The position numbers and the translations under genes were made by a program. DNA of 64,000 bases from Actinomyces mediterranea. Lineage in GTDB: Bacteria; Actinomycetota; Actinomycetes; Actinomycetales; Actinomycetaceae. The stretch is from contig NZ_FTPB01000004.1 in NCBI RefSeq assembly GCF_900155595.1, forward strand, positions 1,116,001-1,180,000, in the 5' to 3' direction. Under the pieces are notes generated by a model. That model saw only the letters and a list, made by a program, of their open reading frames with translations. It did no database searches and was not told the origin of the DNA. Below, piece by piece: positions 27,076-36,073 of the stretch (the stretch's first letter is position 1; each line of letters opens with the position of its first letter).

Positions 27076-28629
27076 ATGATGCAGACCGATGATGTGGTTC
27101 TGCGAATGTCACATATCGTCAAAGAGTTCTCCGGAGTGAGAGCCCTCGACGATGTGACGATGGAGGTGCGCCGCGGCGAAGTCCACGCGATCTGCGGTGA
27201 GAACGGAGCCGGGAAGTCCACCCTCATGAAAGTCCTGTCGGGAGTGCACCCGTACGGGACCTACGGCGGCACCATCGAATACGACGGGAAGGAGTGCCGC
27301 TTCAAGTCCATCCGCGATTCAGAGAACGACGGCATCGTTATCATTCACCAGGAGTTGGCCCTGTCCCCGTTCCTCTCCGTCGCCGAGAACATCTTCCTCG
27401 GCAATGAGCGGGGACGGGCCGGACTCGTCGACTGGCACGAGACGAAGCGCCTCGCCAAAGGGCTCCTCGCCAAGGTCGGCCTCAATGTCGATCCCGAGGC
27501 GCGCGTCGTCGACCTCGGCGTCGGCCAGCAGCAGCTGGTCGAGATCGCCAAGGCGCTGTCGAAGGATGTCAAACTCCTCATCCTCGACGAGCCCACCGCC
27601 GCCCTCAACGATGATGATTCCGAGCACCTGCTCGAACTCATGCGCCAATTGCGCCAAGAGGGCATCACGATGATCATCATCTCGCACAAGCTCGGAGAGA
27701 TCCGCGAGATCTCCGACTCCACGTCGATCATCCGCGACGGCAAAACCGTCGGATACATCGACATGCACCGTCCCGAGGGCGTCACCGAGGACGAGATCAT
27801 CGCGAAGATGGTCGGACGCGAGCTGTCCAACCGATTCCCCGAGCACGTCCCGTCGATCGGCGAGGACATCCTCGAGATCCGCGACTGGAGCGTCCACCAC
27901 CCGATCGACACGGGGCGAAAGGTCGTCGACGGCGCCAATCTCACCCTTCGCCGCGGCGAGATCACAGGGCTCGCGGGCCTTATGGGCGCTGGGCGCACTG
28001 AACTCGCAATGAGCGTCTTCGGCCACCAGTACGGCGTCGACATCAGTGGCGAGGTCCTCAAAAATGGCGAGGTCATCGACACTTCCAGCGTCGACAAGGC
28101 CATCGCCCACGGCCTCGCCTACGTCCCCGAGGATCGTAAGACGATGGGGCTCAACCTCATCCAGGACATCCGTAAGAACGTGTCGATCGCTGCGATCGAC
28201 AAGGTCATCAAGGGCGGCGTCATCCAGTCGCACGTCGAGGATCGACTGGTCGAGGACTTCCGCACGAGGCTGCGCATCAAGACTGCGAGCATCGACGCCA
28301 TCGCCTCGTCCCTATCGGGGGGCAACCAGCAAAAGGTCGTCCTCGCCAAGTGGATCAATACCGATCCCGAGATCCTCATCCTCGACGAGCCGACCCGGGG
28401 CATCGACGTCGGCGCGAAATACGAGATCTATCAGATCATCCAGAAGCTGGCGGATGACGGGCACGCCGTCCTCGTCATCTCCTCGGAGCTGCCCGAGTTA
28501 TTGGGCATTTGCGATCGCATCTACACGATGAGCCAAGGAATGATCACCGGCGTGCAGCAAGCATCCGAGGCCACCCAGGAATCCCTGATGAAACTCATGA
28601 CGAAAGAACGTGTGAAGGAAGAACGATGA
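27076..28629 (+). CDS. gguA: Monosaccharide ABC transporter ATPase (double ABC, GguA-like)
   Basis: 517 residues with two ABC domains, as in CUT2 importers. Domain 1 has Walker A GENGAGKST, DLGVGQQQLVEIAKAL as signature region and Walker B LLILDEPTA. Domain 2 has the usual degenerate Walker A GLMGAGRTEL, the signature LSGGNQQK and LILDEPTRGIDVG. Two ATGs (27076, 27079) are possible; AGAGG upstream fits the second slightly better. It overlaps the permease gene as ATGA. Confidence 0.94.
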   Translation: MMQTDDVVLRMSHIVKEFSGVRALDDVTMEVRRGEVHAICGENGAGKSTLMKVLSGVHPYGTYGGTIEYDGKECRFKSIRDSENDGIVIIHQELALSPFLSVAENIFLGNERGRAGLVDWHETKRLAKGLLAKVGLNVDPEARVVDLGVGQQQLVEIAKALSKDVKLLILDEPTAALNDDDSEHLLELMRQLRQEGITMIIISHKLGEIREISDSTSIIRDGKTVGYIDMHRPEGVTEDEIIAKMVGRELSNRFPEHVPSIGEDILEIRDWSVHHPIDTGRKVVDGANLTLRRGEITGLAGLMGAGRTELAMSVFGHQYGVDISGEVLKNGEVIDTSSVDKAIAHGLAYVPEDRKTMGLNLIQDIRKNVSIAAIDKVIKGGVIQSHVEDRLVEDFRTRLRIKTASIDAIASSLSGGNQQKVVLAKWINTDPEILILDEPTRGIDVGAKYEIYQIIQKLADDGHAVLVISSELPELLGICDRIYTMSQGMITGVQQASEATQESLMKLMTKERVKEER

Positions 28630-29789
28630 AAGAGACGACCAAACGGCTGCACGGCAGCCTTCAGCAGTACGGGATCCTCGGTGCCCTCGTCATCATCGTC
28701 ATCCTGTTCAACATCCTCACCGGCGGGCGCCTGCTCGCCCCCAACAACGTGGCGTCGCTCATTCAGCAGAATGCGTACGTCATGGTCCTCACCATCGGCA
28801 TGACGATGGTCATCATCGCCCGACACATCGACCTCGCCGTGGGATCGATCGTCGCCTTCGTCGGCGGTGTCGTCGCCCTGCTCATGTACCAGATGCACAT
28901 GGCGTGGCCGCTCGCGGTCCTCATCGGCCTCGCCATCGGCATCGTCATCGGATGCTGGCAGGGATTCTGGGTGGCCTATGTCGGAGTTCCGGCGTTCATC
29001 GTGACCCTCGGCGGCATGCTCATCTTCCGCGGCCTGGCGATCGTCCTCGTCGAGGCGACAGTGTCCGGCCTGCCGTCGGGCTTCGTTGCGATCGCTGCGG
29101 GTTCGGTTCCCAACTTCCTCGGCTTCATCGGGATGCTCGACGTGGTCACCCTCGTCATCGGCATTGCGACGATCGCAGTCGCGGTGATCATGGCCGTGAG
29201 GAAGCGCATGAAGGACATCAAGGCCGGTGCCGCTGTTCTTCCGATGGGCCTGTTCATCGCGGGCCAGCTCGTCACCGCTCTTGCGATCGGCCTGGTGACG
29301 TACCTGCTCGCCCTGTCGTCGGGAGGCGCGCCGATCGTCCTCATCATCATCGGCGTACTGGTGCTCGTCTACTCCTTCGTCATGGCGAAGACGCGATTCG
29401 GCCGCCACATCTACGCCGTCGGCGGCAACCTGCGCGCCGCCCAGCTCTCCGGCATCAATACCAAGCGGACCGACTTCCTGGTCTTCGTCAACATGGGTCT
29501 GCTCTCCGCCCTGGCAGGCATCATCACCACATCGCGTGCGGGCGCCGCCGTCGCGACGGCTGGCCAGAACTACGAACTCGATGCGATTGCAGCGGCGTTC
29601 ATCGGCGGCACGGCGGTTTCAGGCGGTATCGGCAAGATTTCCGGAGCCATTATCGGTGCACTCATCATGGGCGTGCTCAACATGGGCCTGTCGATCCTCG
29701 CGGTCGATTCCGCCTGGCAGCAGTCCATCAAGGGTCTCGTCGTCATCATTGCGGTCGCAGTCGATCTGCTGACCTCGAAGAGGCGATGA
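28626..29789 (+). CDS. gguB: Monosaccharide ABC transporter permease (GguB/XylH-like)
   Basis: 387 residues, about ten predicted membrane helices, with the CUT2 permease motifs TIGMTMVIIARHIDLAVGS, VGVPAFIVTLGGM and AVGGNLRAAQLSGINTKR. The start is the ATG overlapping the ATPase stop; open frame upstream is a shadow. It is the last gene of the operon and is followed by a strong intrinsic terminator. Confidence 0.93.
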   Translation: MKETTKRLHGSLQQYGILGALVIIVILFNILTGGRLLAPNNVASLIQQNAYVMVLTIGMTMVIIARHIDLAVGSIVAFVGGVVALLMYQMHMAWPLAVLIGLAIGIVIGCWQGFWVAYVGVPAFIVTLGGMLIFRGLAIVLVEATVSGLPSGFVAIAAGSVPNFLGFIGMLDVVTLVIGIATIAVAVIMAVRKRMKDIKAGAAVLPMGLFIAGQLVTALAIGLVTYLLALSSGGAPIVLIIIGVLVLVYSFVMAKTRFGRHIYAVGGNLRAAQLSGINTKRTDFLVFVNMGLLSALAGIITTSRAGAAVATAGQNYELDAIAAAFIGGTAVSGGIGKISGAIIGALIMGVLNMGLSILAVDSAWQQSIKGLVVIIAVAVDLLTSKRR

Positions 29790-29818
29790 CTCTGTCCTGA
29801 CTCTGTGTAATGGGGGTC

Positions 29819-29861
29819 GCGGCCCGGGCGCTTGGACGAGGCGCCCGGGCCGCGTTTTCTT
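29819..29861 (+). terminator. Rho-independent terminator after the monosaccharide ABC operon
   Basis: GCGGCCCGGGCGC (29819-29831) pairs perfectly with GCGCCCGGGCCGC (29841-29853) over a 9-nt loop and is followed by GTTTTCTT. Confidence 0.88.
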
Positions 29862-29956
29862 CACCGAGGTGTCGGTTCGTGCACGTGCTCGGCGCGCTCG
29901 GGCGGCGGGGGACTAGGATGAGCGCAAGAGTTATCCATCAGCGCGGGAGAAGATTC

Positions 29957-30649
29957 ATGCCGCAAGGCGTCCAGGACTATTCACACCTCAACCTCGCAGC
30001 GAAGCGAACGGGGTTGACGGAGCAGGTTCAAGAAGCCCTGGTCGACATGATCCTCGAAGACGTGATTCCGGACGATGCCCCGATTCGCATCGACGCTCTC
30101 GCCGATGCCCTCAATGTATCCGCAACGCCCGTGCGCGAGGCGCTTGCACGACTCGAGGGGCTCGGCCTCGTCGTCAGAGAGAGCTACCGGGGGTACCGTA
30201 CGGCGGCAAAGTTGACGAACCGGGAACTTCAGGACCTGATGAGTGTGCGCAGGCTGCTGGAGCCCGAGGCGGCGAGGTTGGCGTGCATGGCGCAAGACCC
30301 TCGCCTCCTTGAACGACTGGAGGCCGCGGTGGGGGAGCAGACCGCATCGATGAGCCTCGACGGCGTGGCGGAGACCCGCGCATTCATGCGCGCCGATCAG
30401 AAATTCCACCAGATCATCCACGCAGGATCCGGGAATCGCTTCCTCACCTCAGCAGCGGACGTGCTCGGGGGCAATGTCCAGCGGTGGCGCCACTTCAAGA
30501 ACCAGGTCGTGACGGATGCTGCGGACTCCCTTGAGGAGCACCGTCGGATTCTTGAGCAGTTCCGGCGAGGCGACCCTCAGGGGGTCTACGACACAATGTT
30601 GCAGCATATCGATAACCTGTCGTTCCGCTTGGCGCAAGAGGCTGAGTGA
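29957..30649 (+). CDS. GntR-family regulator with FCD domain
   Basis: 230 residues. Winged helix: LTEQVQEALVDMILEDVIP and LADALNVSATPVREALARLE. The all-helical FCD ligand domain follows (RRLLEPEAARLACM, DQKFHQIIHAGSGN, EHRRILEQFRRGD), whose Asp and His residues usually bind a metal and a small organic acid. GGAG stands 8 bp before the ATG at 29957; an upstream ATG at 29918 is possible. It opens a cluster of sugar-acid genes in the same direction. A TGT-n2-ACA palindrome lies between it and the next gene (30698-30709). Confidence 0.88.
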   Translation: MPQGVQDYSHLNLAAKRTGLTEQVQEALVDMILEDVIPDDAPIRIDALADALNVSATPVREALARLEGLGLVVRESYRGYRTAAKLTNRELQDLMSVRRLLEPEAARLACMAQDPRLLERLEAAVGEQTASMSLDGVAETRAFMRADQKFHQIIHAGSGNRFLTSAADVLGGNVQRWRHFKNQVVTDAADSLEEHRRILEQFRRGDPQGVYDTMLQHIDNLSFRLAQEAE

Positions 30650-30697
30650 AGAAACCTGAGGATGGTCAGGTAGTTTCCTAAAAAATATATGATCCAT

Positions 30698-30709
30698 AAT
30701 GTAGACAAT
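30698..30709. promoter_or_regulatory. Candidate operator of the GntR/FCD regulator
   Basis: AATGTAGACAAT contains the palindrome TGT-AG-ACA, like known FCD-type GntR sites (TnGTnnnACnA). It lies in an AT-rich patch 68 bp upstream of the SDR start codon, where a promoter for the catabolic genes is expected. Confidence 0.45.
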
Positions 30710-30776
30710 GTGATAGATGATCGCTATTGTGGTGCCTGACGCGCAAGGGTGCGCATCGATTCGAAAGCAGGCATTC

Positions 30777-31520
30777 ATGGAGAAGAGCAGGCTCACCATC
30801 GTCACAGGCGCCGGGCAGGGCATCGGCTACTCGATCGCGCACAGACTCGCCGAAGACGGGAAAGACCTCATCATCGTCGACGTCAGCGCCGAGCGCGCCG
30901 ACACGGCCGCACAAGAACTCAGGACACAGGGATTCACCGCCCACAGTACGGTGATGGACGTCTCGGACCCCTACGCCGTCCACTCAACGATCACACACAT
31001 CACAGACACATACGGTCCTATCGGAGCGCTCGTCAATAACGCCGGGATCGTCTCGAATACACCGTGGAACGAAGTGTCCTTCGACGAGTGGTACCGCGTC
31101 ATCGCGATCAACCTGTCGGGGTGCTTCCTCCTCTCCCAAGCGGTCCTCCCGTCAATGATCGATGCGGGCTACGGGCGCATCGTCAATATCGTGTCGCTCG
31201 CGGGACGAAACGGCGGAGTCAGCGTCGGACCCGCATATGCGGCATCGAAGGCGGGAGTCATTGGCCTCACGCGACACCTTGCCGGAAAGGTCGCCGCGGC
31301 TGGCGTCACCGTCAACGCGGTGGCTCCCGGAACGACGAGAACGCCCATGGCTGAGAGTTTCACCCAGGAGCAGATGGAGGCGATCAACCGATCGATCCCC
31401 GTCGGACGCCTCGGGGAAACCGGCGAGATCGCCGAAGCGGTCGCTTACTTCACCGGAGAGAACTCCGGCTTCACCACGGGCGCAGTTCTTGATGTCAACG
31501 GCGGAATGTACTTCGGCTGA
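30777..31520 (+). CDS. Short-chain dehydrogenase/reductase (SDR), substrate unknown
   Basis: 247 residues, classical SDR: cofactor loop TGAGQGIG, NNAG at the strand-4 end, catalytic YAASK with Ser upstream, and DVNGGMYFG at the end. Asp in IIVDVS after strand 2 suggests NAD preference. In this cluster it probably oxidises the imported compound or an intermediate (a polyol, sugar or sugar acid). The weak ribosome site GCAGG precedes the ATG at 30777. Confidence 0.88.
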   Translation: MEKSRLTIVTGAGQGIGYSIAHRLAEDGKDLIIVDVSAERADTAAQELRTQGFTAHSTVMDVSDPYAVHSTITHITDTYGPIGALVNNAGIVSNTPWNEVSFDEWYRVIAINLSGCFLLSQAVLPSMIDAGYGRIVNIVSLAGRNGGVSVGPAYAASKAGVIGLTRHLAGKVAAAGVTVNAVAPGTTRTPMAESFTQEQMEAINRSIPVGRLGETGEIAEAVAYFTGENSGFTTGAVLDVNGGMYFG

Positions 31521-31568
31521 GCATCACGCCCTCATTAACAACCCCATGTACAAGGAGGTACACCAATC

Positions 31569-32606
31569 ATGACAACCGGCTACCTGAAATGGATGGCGGA
31601 CAACACCGCATCGCGTTACTGCAACGACTCGGCGCTCACGAGTACCATCAGTCATGCCCTCAATAATGGCGCAGTCGGCGTGACGACGAATGCTCCGCTG
31701 TCGTTCGAAGCCCTGACCACCACCGAGCCGCAAGACCTCGACCCCGAGGATACGGTCGACGTCGCCCTGGTGGGCGACGAACGGGTGACTGCCCTGCTCG
31801 GCCGCGTCGTCCGCCCTATCGCCCGACGCTTCGAGTCGATGTACGAGGCGTCGGAGGGCGCCTATGGATACGTGCGCTCCCAGGTGCAGCCCGGCGCTTC
31901 CGCCGACTATGACAAGCAGCTCCAGCAGGGCCTGACAATCGCAGGATTCGGACGCAATGTCATGGTTAAGATTCCCGGCACCGAGTCGGGGATTCGAGTC
32001 CTCGAAGAGCTCGCCGCGCGCGGCATCCCCACGACGGCAACGGTGTGCGTGAGTGCGTCGCAGATCCTCGCCGCCGCCGACGCCTACGAACGTGGCGTCA
32101 AGCGGGCCATCGCAGCGGGAATCACCCCCGCTCCCTCCACCTCCGCCTTCGTCATGGGACGCCTTCAGGACTACCTCGCGCACCTCAACGAGACGCAGGG
32201 CAAGGGACTCGCCACTGAGGATCTTGAAGAGGCAGTCGTCGCAGTGGCGCGCAGACTCGTCCGCGCCCTCGAAGAACGGGAGATGGTTCCGCTGCTCATG
32301 CCCGCAGCATTTAGACACCCGCGCCAGGTCGCACTCCTGGCGGGCGCGAAAGTGGAGATGACGATCCACCCCAAGATCCAAAGCGTTCTCGAGAAATGGG
32401 ATGCGCACGAGGGGATCGCCCGCGAAGAAGGCTTTTCCCGACCCCTGGACCAGGCGCGGATCGACCGCGTCGCCGATGCACTCCCCGACTTCGTGACGGC
32501 CTTCGAGTTCGACGGCATGCTTCCCGAGCAATTCGATGACTTCGGAGCGACCGTCATGACGCTCGACGGCTTCGACCAGGCGTGGCAGAAGCTGCGGGGA
32601 CTGTGA
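31569..32606 (+). CDS. Transaldolase-family protein (probable sugar lyase/aldolase)
   Basis: 345 residues. The TIM-barrel core has VMVKIPGTESGIRVLEEL with Lys134, the position of the Schiff-base Lys in fructose-6-phosphate aldolase and transaldolase, then TTATVCVSASQI. The N-terminal part (VTTNAPLSFEAL) resembles the TTNP motif of the family, with Ala in place of a usual residue. It is longer than FSA (~220) and has its own C-terminal extension, so it may be a distinct subfamily. AAGGAGGT lies upstream of the ATG. It overlaps the next gene as GTGA. Likely role: reversible C-C cleavage of the pathway intermediate. Confidence 0.8.
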   Translation: MTTGYLKWMADNTASRYCNDSALTSTISHALNNGAVGVTTNAPLSFEALTTTEPQDLDPEDTVDVALVGDERVTALLGRVVRPIARRFESMYEASEGAYGYVRSQVQPGASADYDKQLQQGLTIAGFGRNVMVKIPGTESGIRVLEELAARGIPTTATVCVSASQILAAADAYERGVKRAIAAGITPAPSTSAFVMGRLQDYLAHLNETQGKGLATEDLEEAVVAVARRLVRALEEREMVPLLMPAAFRHPRQVALLAGAKVEMTIHPKIQSVLEKWDAHEGIAREEGFSRPLDQARIDRVADALPDFVTAFEFDGMLPEQFDDFGATVMTLDGFDQAWQKLRGL

Positions 32607-33463
32607 CCGTGGTGGCCTCAGGCGTGAGCTTCGGTGTTGCCGTGTCCGAAGAACTCCTCGGCGAAGGGGCTCCCGTCCCCTTCCAAGGAGGAATCGTCAA
32701 AGGGATGGAGGAGGCGGCGCGCTGCGGATTCGACACTGTCGAACTGCATGTGCGCGACCCCCATACGCTCGATGCCGCGGCGATAGCGGCGTGTGCGGAC
32801 TCCCTTGGAATCGCAGTCGCCGCAGTGGGAACGGGACTCGAGCACTCGCTCAACGGCCACTGTCTCACTGCTGACAACGCAAGCGCGCGACGCGAGGCGC
32901 GCGATGCGATGCTCCGTCATGTCGAGTTCGCCGCTCACTTCGGAGCCGTTGTCTTCGTCGGTCTCATCCGAGGGCGGGCTGCGAACTATGGCGATATCCC
33001 CAGGACGCTCGACCTCTTCGCCGAAGAACTGCGTCCCATCGCTGAGGCGGCGGAGCAGTCGCAGGTTCCCACTGGACTCGAACCCGTCGCCTACTACTTC
33101 TCAAACCTGCTCAACACGACGGAGGAGACAGTCGAGTTCGCCGGGCGCCCGGGGCTGGAATCCGTGGGGTTGCTCATCGACACGCACCACATCGTCCTCG
33201 AAGACCGGTCTCAGCGTCAGGCACTGTTACTCGCGGGACGACGGATCACTCACATCCATGCCTCGGACTCGAATCGGCGTTATCCCGGAGCGGGGAACGT
33301 CGACTGGAACGAGGTCGCCCGCACTCTCACTGAGCTGGGCTACACAGGGTCGGTCTCGCTGGAAGTTCTCCCCATCCCCTCCGGCATTGAGGCTGCGCAA
33401 CGCGGACTCGAGCATCTCCAGACGACGTGGGCATCACTGCCCGCCCACACTCATCACCACTGA
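32603..33463 (+). CDS. Sugar-phosphate isomerase/epimerase-type TIM barrel (hydroxypyruvate-isomerase-like)
   Basis: About 286 residues from a GTG overlapping the transaldolase stop. AP-endonuclease-2-like TIM barrel with conserved metal-site residues: Glu in GLEPV, Asp-His in LIDTHH, His in HIHASDSNR and Glu in SLEVLP. Members include hydroxypyruvate isomerase, tagatose epimerase and inosose dehydratase relatives. With the downstream beta-hydroxyacid dehydrogenase and glycerate kinase, conversion of hydroxypyruvate to tartronate semialdehyde is an attractive but unproven role. Confidence 0.8.
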   Translation: MTVVASGVSFGVAVSEELLGEGAPVPFQGGIVKGMEEAARCGFDTVELHVRDPHTLDAAAIAACADSLGIAVAAVGTGLEHSLNGHCLTADNASARREARDAMLRHVEFAAHFGAVVFVGLIRGRAANYGDIPRTLDLFAEELRPIAEAAEQSQVPTGLEPVAYYFSNLLNTTEETVEFAGRPGLESVGLLIDTHHIVLEDRSQRQALLLAGRRITHIHASDSNRRYPGAGNVDWNEVARTLTELGYTGSVSLEVLPIPSGIEAAQRGLEHLQTTWASLPAHTHHH

Positions 33464-33475
33464 AAGGACAATGAC

Positions 33476-34363
33476 ATGCGCATCGGTTTCATTGGACTGG
33501 GAATCATGGGGCGCCCCATGGCCCACAATCTCATCAACGCGGGTTACGAACTGATCGTTTACGACAAGTTCGCTCCGACCGACGACTTCGCCGCACAGGG
33601 GGTGCGAGTCGCGGCGAGTGGCCGAGAAGTTGCCGCCGACTCGGATGTCGTCATCCTCATGCTCCCTAACTCGCCCCACGTGCTCGACGTGCTCACGTGC
33701 GAGGGCGGCGTCCTCGACGGTGCACATGACGGTCTCATCGTCGTCGACATGAGTTCCATTGCGCCAGCAGCCTCTCAGCAGGCTCACTCCCTCGCTGCCG
33801 ACAAGGGCGTCGCCTTCATTGATGCCCCCGTCTCCGGCGGCGAGCCGAAGGCGATTGACGGAACCCTGGCGATCATGGTGGGCGGCGACGCTGGAGCATT
33901 CGAGACGGTCCGTCCCCTCTTGGAGGTCATGGGCTCGAGCGTCACGCACGTCGGCCCGATCGGCGCCGGCAATGTCACGAAACTCGCCAATCAAGTCATC
34001 GTCGCGCTCAACATCGCAGCGGTGAGTGAGGCCTTCACCCTGGCAACGAAGGCGGGAGTCGATCCCGAAGCCGTCTTCGAGGCGATCCGCGGAGGACTCG
34101 CGGGTTCCACAGTGATGAACGCGAAAGTCCCCATGATCCTCAACGGGGACTTCGCCCCCGGATTCCGCATCGAATTGCACATCAAGGACCTGCAGAACGC
34201 CCTCGACACGGCGCACGAACTTCACACACCCGTTCCGCTCACAGCGGGCGTCATGGAGATCCTGCAGAGCCTCGTTGTCGCCGGCGAACAGAAGAACGAC
34301 CACAGCGGAATCATCCGCTACTACGAGCGTCTCGCCGACATCGAAGTCCGACGGAACGACTGA
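33476..34363 (+). CDS. garR: Beta-hydroxyacid dehydrogenase, tartronate semialdehyde reductase-like
   Basis: 295 residues of the 3-hydroxyisobutyrate dehydrogenase family. N-terminal Rossmann motif IGFIGLGIMGRPMAHNL, substrate loop DAPVSGGEPKAIDGTL, and catalytic Lys in GAGNVTKLANQ. A closest functional reading is reduction of tartronate semialdehyde to glycerate, supported by the glycerate kinase gene in the same cluster. Related enzymes also act on 4-carbon sugar acids and sulfolactaldehyde, so the substrate needs a test. GAAAGGA precedes the ATG. Confidence 0.85.
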   Translation: MRIGFIGLGIMGRPMAHNLINAGYELIVYDKFAPTDDFAAQGVRVAASGREVAADSDVVILMLPNSPHVLDVLTCEGGVLDGAHDGLIVVDMSSIAPAASQQAHSLAADKGVAFIDAPVSGGEPKAIDGTLAIMVGGDAGAFETVRPLLEVMGSSVTHVGPIGAGNVTKLANQVIVALNIAAVSEAFTLATKAGVDPEAVFEAIRGGLAGSTVMNAKVPMILNGDFAPGFRIELHIKDLQNALDTAHELHTPVPLTAGVMEILQSLVVAGEQKNDHSGIIRYYERLADIEVRRND

Positions 34364-34399
34364 CACTCAGGCGTCGACGGCGCCGAATGATCCCCTCAC

Positions 34400-34459
34400 G
34401 GGCGCTTAGCGCCCACAAGTGGTGGCGAGGGCTGGGCTAAGGAATGCCCCCGCCACCAC
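34400..34459 (+). other. Hairpins in the leader of the GntP gene
   Basis: Two stems lie in the 170-bp gap: GGGCGC-TTA-GCGCCC (34400-34414) and GTGGTGGCG (34419-34427) with CGCCACCAC (34451-34459). Neither has a T-run. They precede a 14-codon ORF joined to the permease start, so an attenuation or translation control role is possible. Confidence 0.4.
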
Positions 34460-34496
34460 GGCAGCAGCTCACAAGGACGTGAACGAAAGGAAAACC

Positions 34497-34541
34497 ATGC
34501 TGCACTTCGTAACCATACCCCTGGGAGTCGACCGTGATTAA
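34497..34541 (+). CDS. 14-residue leader peptide overlapping the GntP start
   Basis: A very short ORF, MLHFVTIPLGVDRD, has a strong site AAAGGAAA before its ATG. It ends with TAA at 34539-34541, after the GTG start (34534) of the permease in another frame. Ribosomes ending here could reinitiate at the GTG. It may serve translational coupling only; no residue bias suggests sensing of one amino acid. Confidence 0.4.
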   Translation: MLHFVTIPLGVDRD

Positions 34542-35865
34542 TCTGCTCTGGTTGGCGCTATCAATCGTCGTGATCGTCGCACTCATCCTCTGGGTGAAGC
34601 TGCATCCGGCGGTGTCTCTCATCATTGGCACGTTGCTTCTCGGTTTCATGCTTCAGATGCCCGCATTGGACATCGCTACAACGATGACCGAGGGCTTCGG
34701 CGGACTCATGACAAGCCTGGGTCTATCAGTCGGCTTCGGCATCATCCTCGGCCAATTGATGTCCGACTCCGGCGGTGCGAAAGTGATCGCACGGACCATC
34801 GTCGGACTTACGACCGATCGTTTCGCCGTTTACGGCATAGCGTTTGCAGCGTTCGTCCTTGCCATCCCGGTCTTCTTCGACGTCACCTTCGTTATCCTCG
34901 TCCCGTTGGCGATCGCGATCGCGCGAGAAGCGAAAAAGCCGCTGCCCCTCATGATCGGCGCGGTGGCGATGGGCGCGGGAACGGCGCACACCCTGGTGCC
35001 TCCAACGCCCAATCCTCTCGCAGCTGGAGACATCCTCGGATTCTCAGTCGGCTATATGGTGGCGGTCGGCGGAATCGTCGGCCTCGTCGCAGTGATCGGC
35101 GGTGTCACCGTCTACTCGTGGATCCTCCCCAAGGTGTGGAGGCCCTCCGTTGACGTCGCTGAAGAGCCCTCCCTCCAGGAAGTGCCCGGCGAGGACAAGA
35201 ATCCGAACTTCTGGCTGGCACTGCTCCCCATCCTCACGCCGCTCATCCTCATCCTGATCGGTACCGTGTGGGGCGCCGCCGCTGAAGAGGTCCCGCTCGT
35301 CGTCAAGTTCCTCGGCGACAAGACCATCGCCCTGCTCATCGGCACGATCGTCGCCTACCTCGTCGCCTCTACCGACTTGAGCCGCTCCGAGATGGAGACC
35401 GCGGCGAATAAGGCGATCAGTTCTGCCGGTATCGTCTTGCTCATCACGGGCGCGGGCGGCTCTTTCGGAGCCGTCATCAAGGCGGGCGGCGTGTCCGACC
35501 TCATCGCGGGGGCGGTCGCCGGGCTGGGCGGCGGACACTTCGTCGCTCTGCTCGCTTGCTTCTTCGTCGGAATGTCCTTCCGCGTGGCAGTGGGCTCGGG
35601 AACGGTCGCGTCCATTACGACGATGACCATCTTCGCCTCCCTCGCGCCGACGATCGGCGTTCACCCGGTGTGGGTCGCCATGGCGTGCCTCGCGGGTGCG
35701 CTGTCCATCGGCCACATCAACGACTCCGGCTTCTGGGTGACCGCGAAAATCCCCGGTTTCTCCGTCACCGGCGGCCTCAAGGTGTACACATTGCCGCAGT
35801 TCACGGCGTCGATCATCACGATCATCTGCGTCATCATCGGCTCGTACGTCCTGCCGATGGCATAA
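34534..35865 (+). CDS. GntP-family permease (gluconate/glycerate/sugar-acid H+ symporter)
   Basis: 443 residues, hydrophobic throughout with ~12 helices. Family motifs: GFGIILGQLMSDSGGAKVIA, IPVFFDVTFVILVPLA, AHTLVPPTPNPLAA and INDSGFWV. GntP proteins import small sugar acids such as gluconate or glycerate, so the cluster substrate is probably an acid rather than a neutral sugar. GTG start with GGGAG 7 bp upstream and the leader peptide overlapping it. A clear terminator follows. Confidence 0.92.
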   Translation: MINLLWLALSIVVIVALILWVKLHPAVSLIIGTLLLGFMLQMPALDIATTMTEGFGGLMTSLGLSVGFGIILGQLMSDSGGAKVIARTIVGLTTDRFAVYGIAFAAFVLAIPVFFDVTFVILVPLAIAIAREAKKPLPLMIGAVAMGAGTAHTLVPPTPNPLAAGDILGFSVGYMVAVGGIVGLVAVIGGVTVYSWILPKVWRPSVDVAEEPSLQEVPGEDKNPNFWLALLPILTPLILILIGTVWGAAAEEVPLVVKFLGDKTIALLIGTIVAYLVASTDLSRSEMETAANKAISSAGIVLLITGAGGSFGAVIKAGGVSDLIAGAVAGLGGGHFVALLACFFVGMSFRVAVGSGTVASITTMTIFASLAPTIGVHPVWVAMACLAGALSIGHINDSGFWVTAKIPGFSVTGGLKVYTLPQFTASIITIICVIIGSYVLPMA

Positions 35866-35871
35866 CGGATC

Positions 35872-35907
35872 CATGGGGACGACCGGGAGCTCCTGGTCGT
35901 CCCCATG
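35872..35907 (+). terminator. Rho-independent-like terminator after the GntP gene
   Basis: CATGGGGACGACC (35872-35884) pairs perfectly with GGTCGTCCCCATG (35895-35907); the inner GGAGCTCC is also self-complementary. TGTTTC follows. Confidence 0.8.
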
Positions 35908-36006
35908 TGTTTCGCAGTGTGTGCTTTCCACACGGGGCGGGCAGGTACACGACGGAGGTGCTGTTGTGGACTAATATCACCCTCTTGTTAACAGTTGAGA
36001 AAGTTG

Positions 36007-36022
36007 ATTGAATGGCTTCAAT
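36007..36022. promoter_or_regulatory. Palindrome upstream of glycerate kinase
   Basis: ATTGAA-TGGC-TTCAAT, 6-bp arms, 52 bp before the glycerate kinase ATG, in an AT-rich stretch that also holds TGTTAACA. It differs from the TGTAGACA palindrome near the SDR gene. A separate promoter for the kinase is likely, as a terminator lies upstream. Confidence 0.4.
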
Positions 36023-36073
36023 TCGGGTATCAGCACTGCTAGCGTGAAGACATCGACTCGCTCAGGAGAATCA

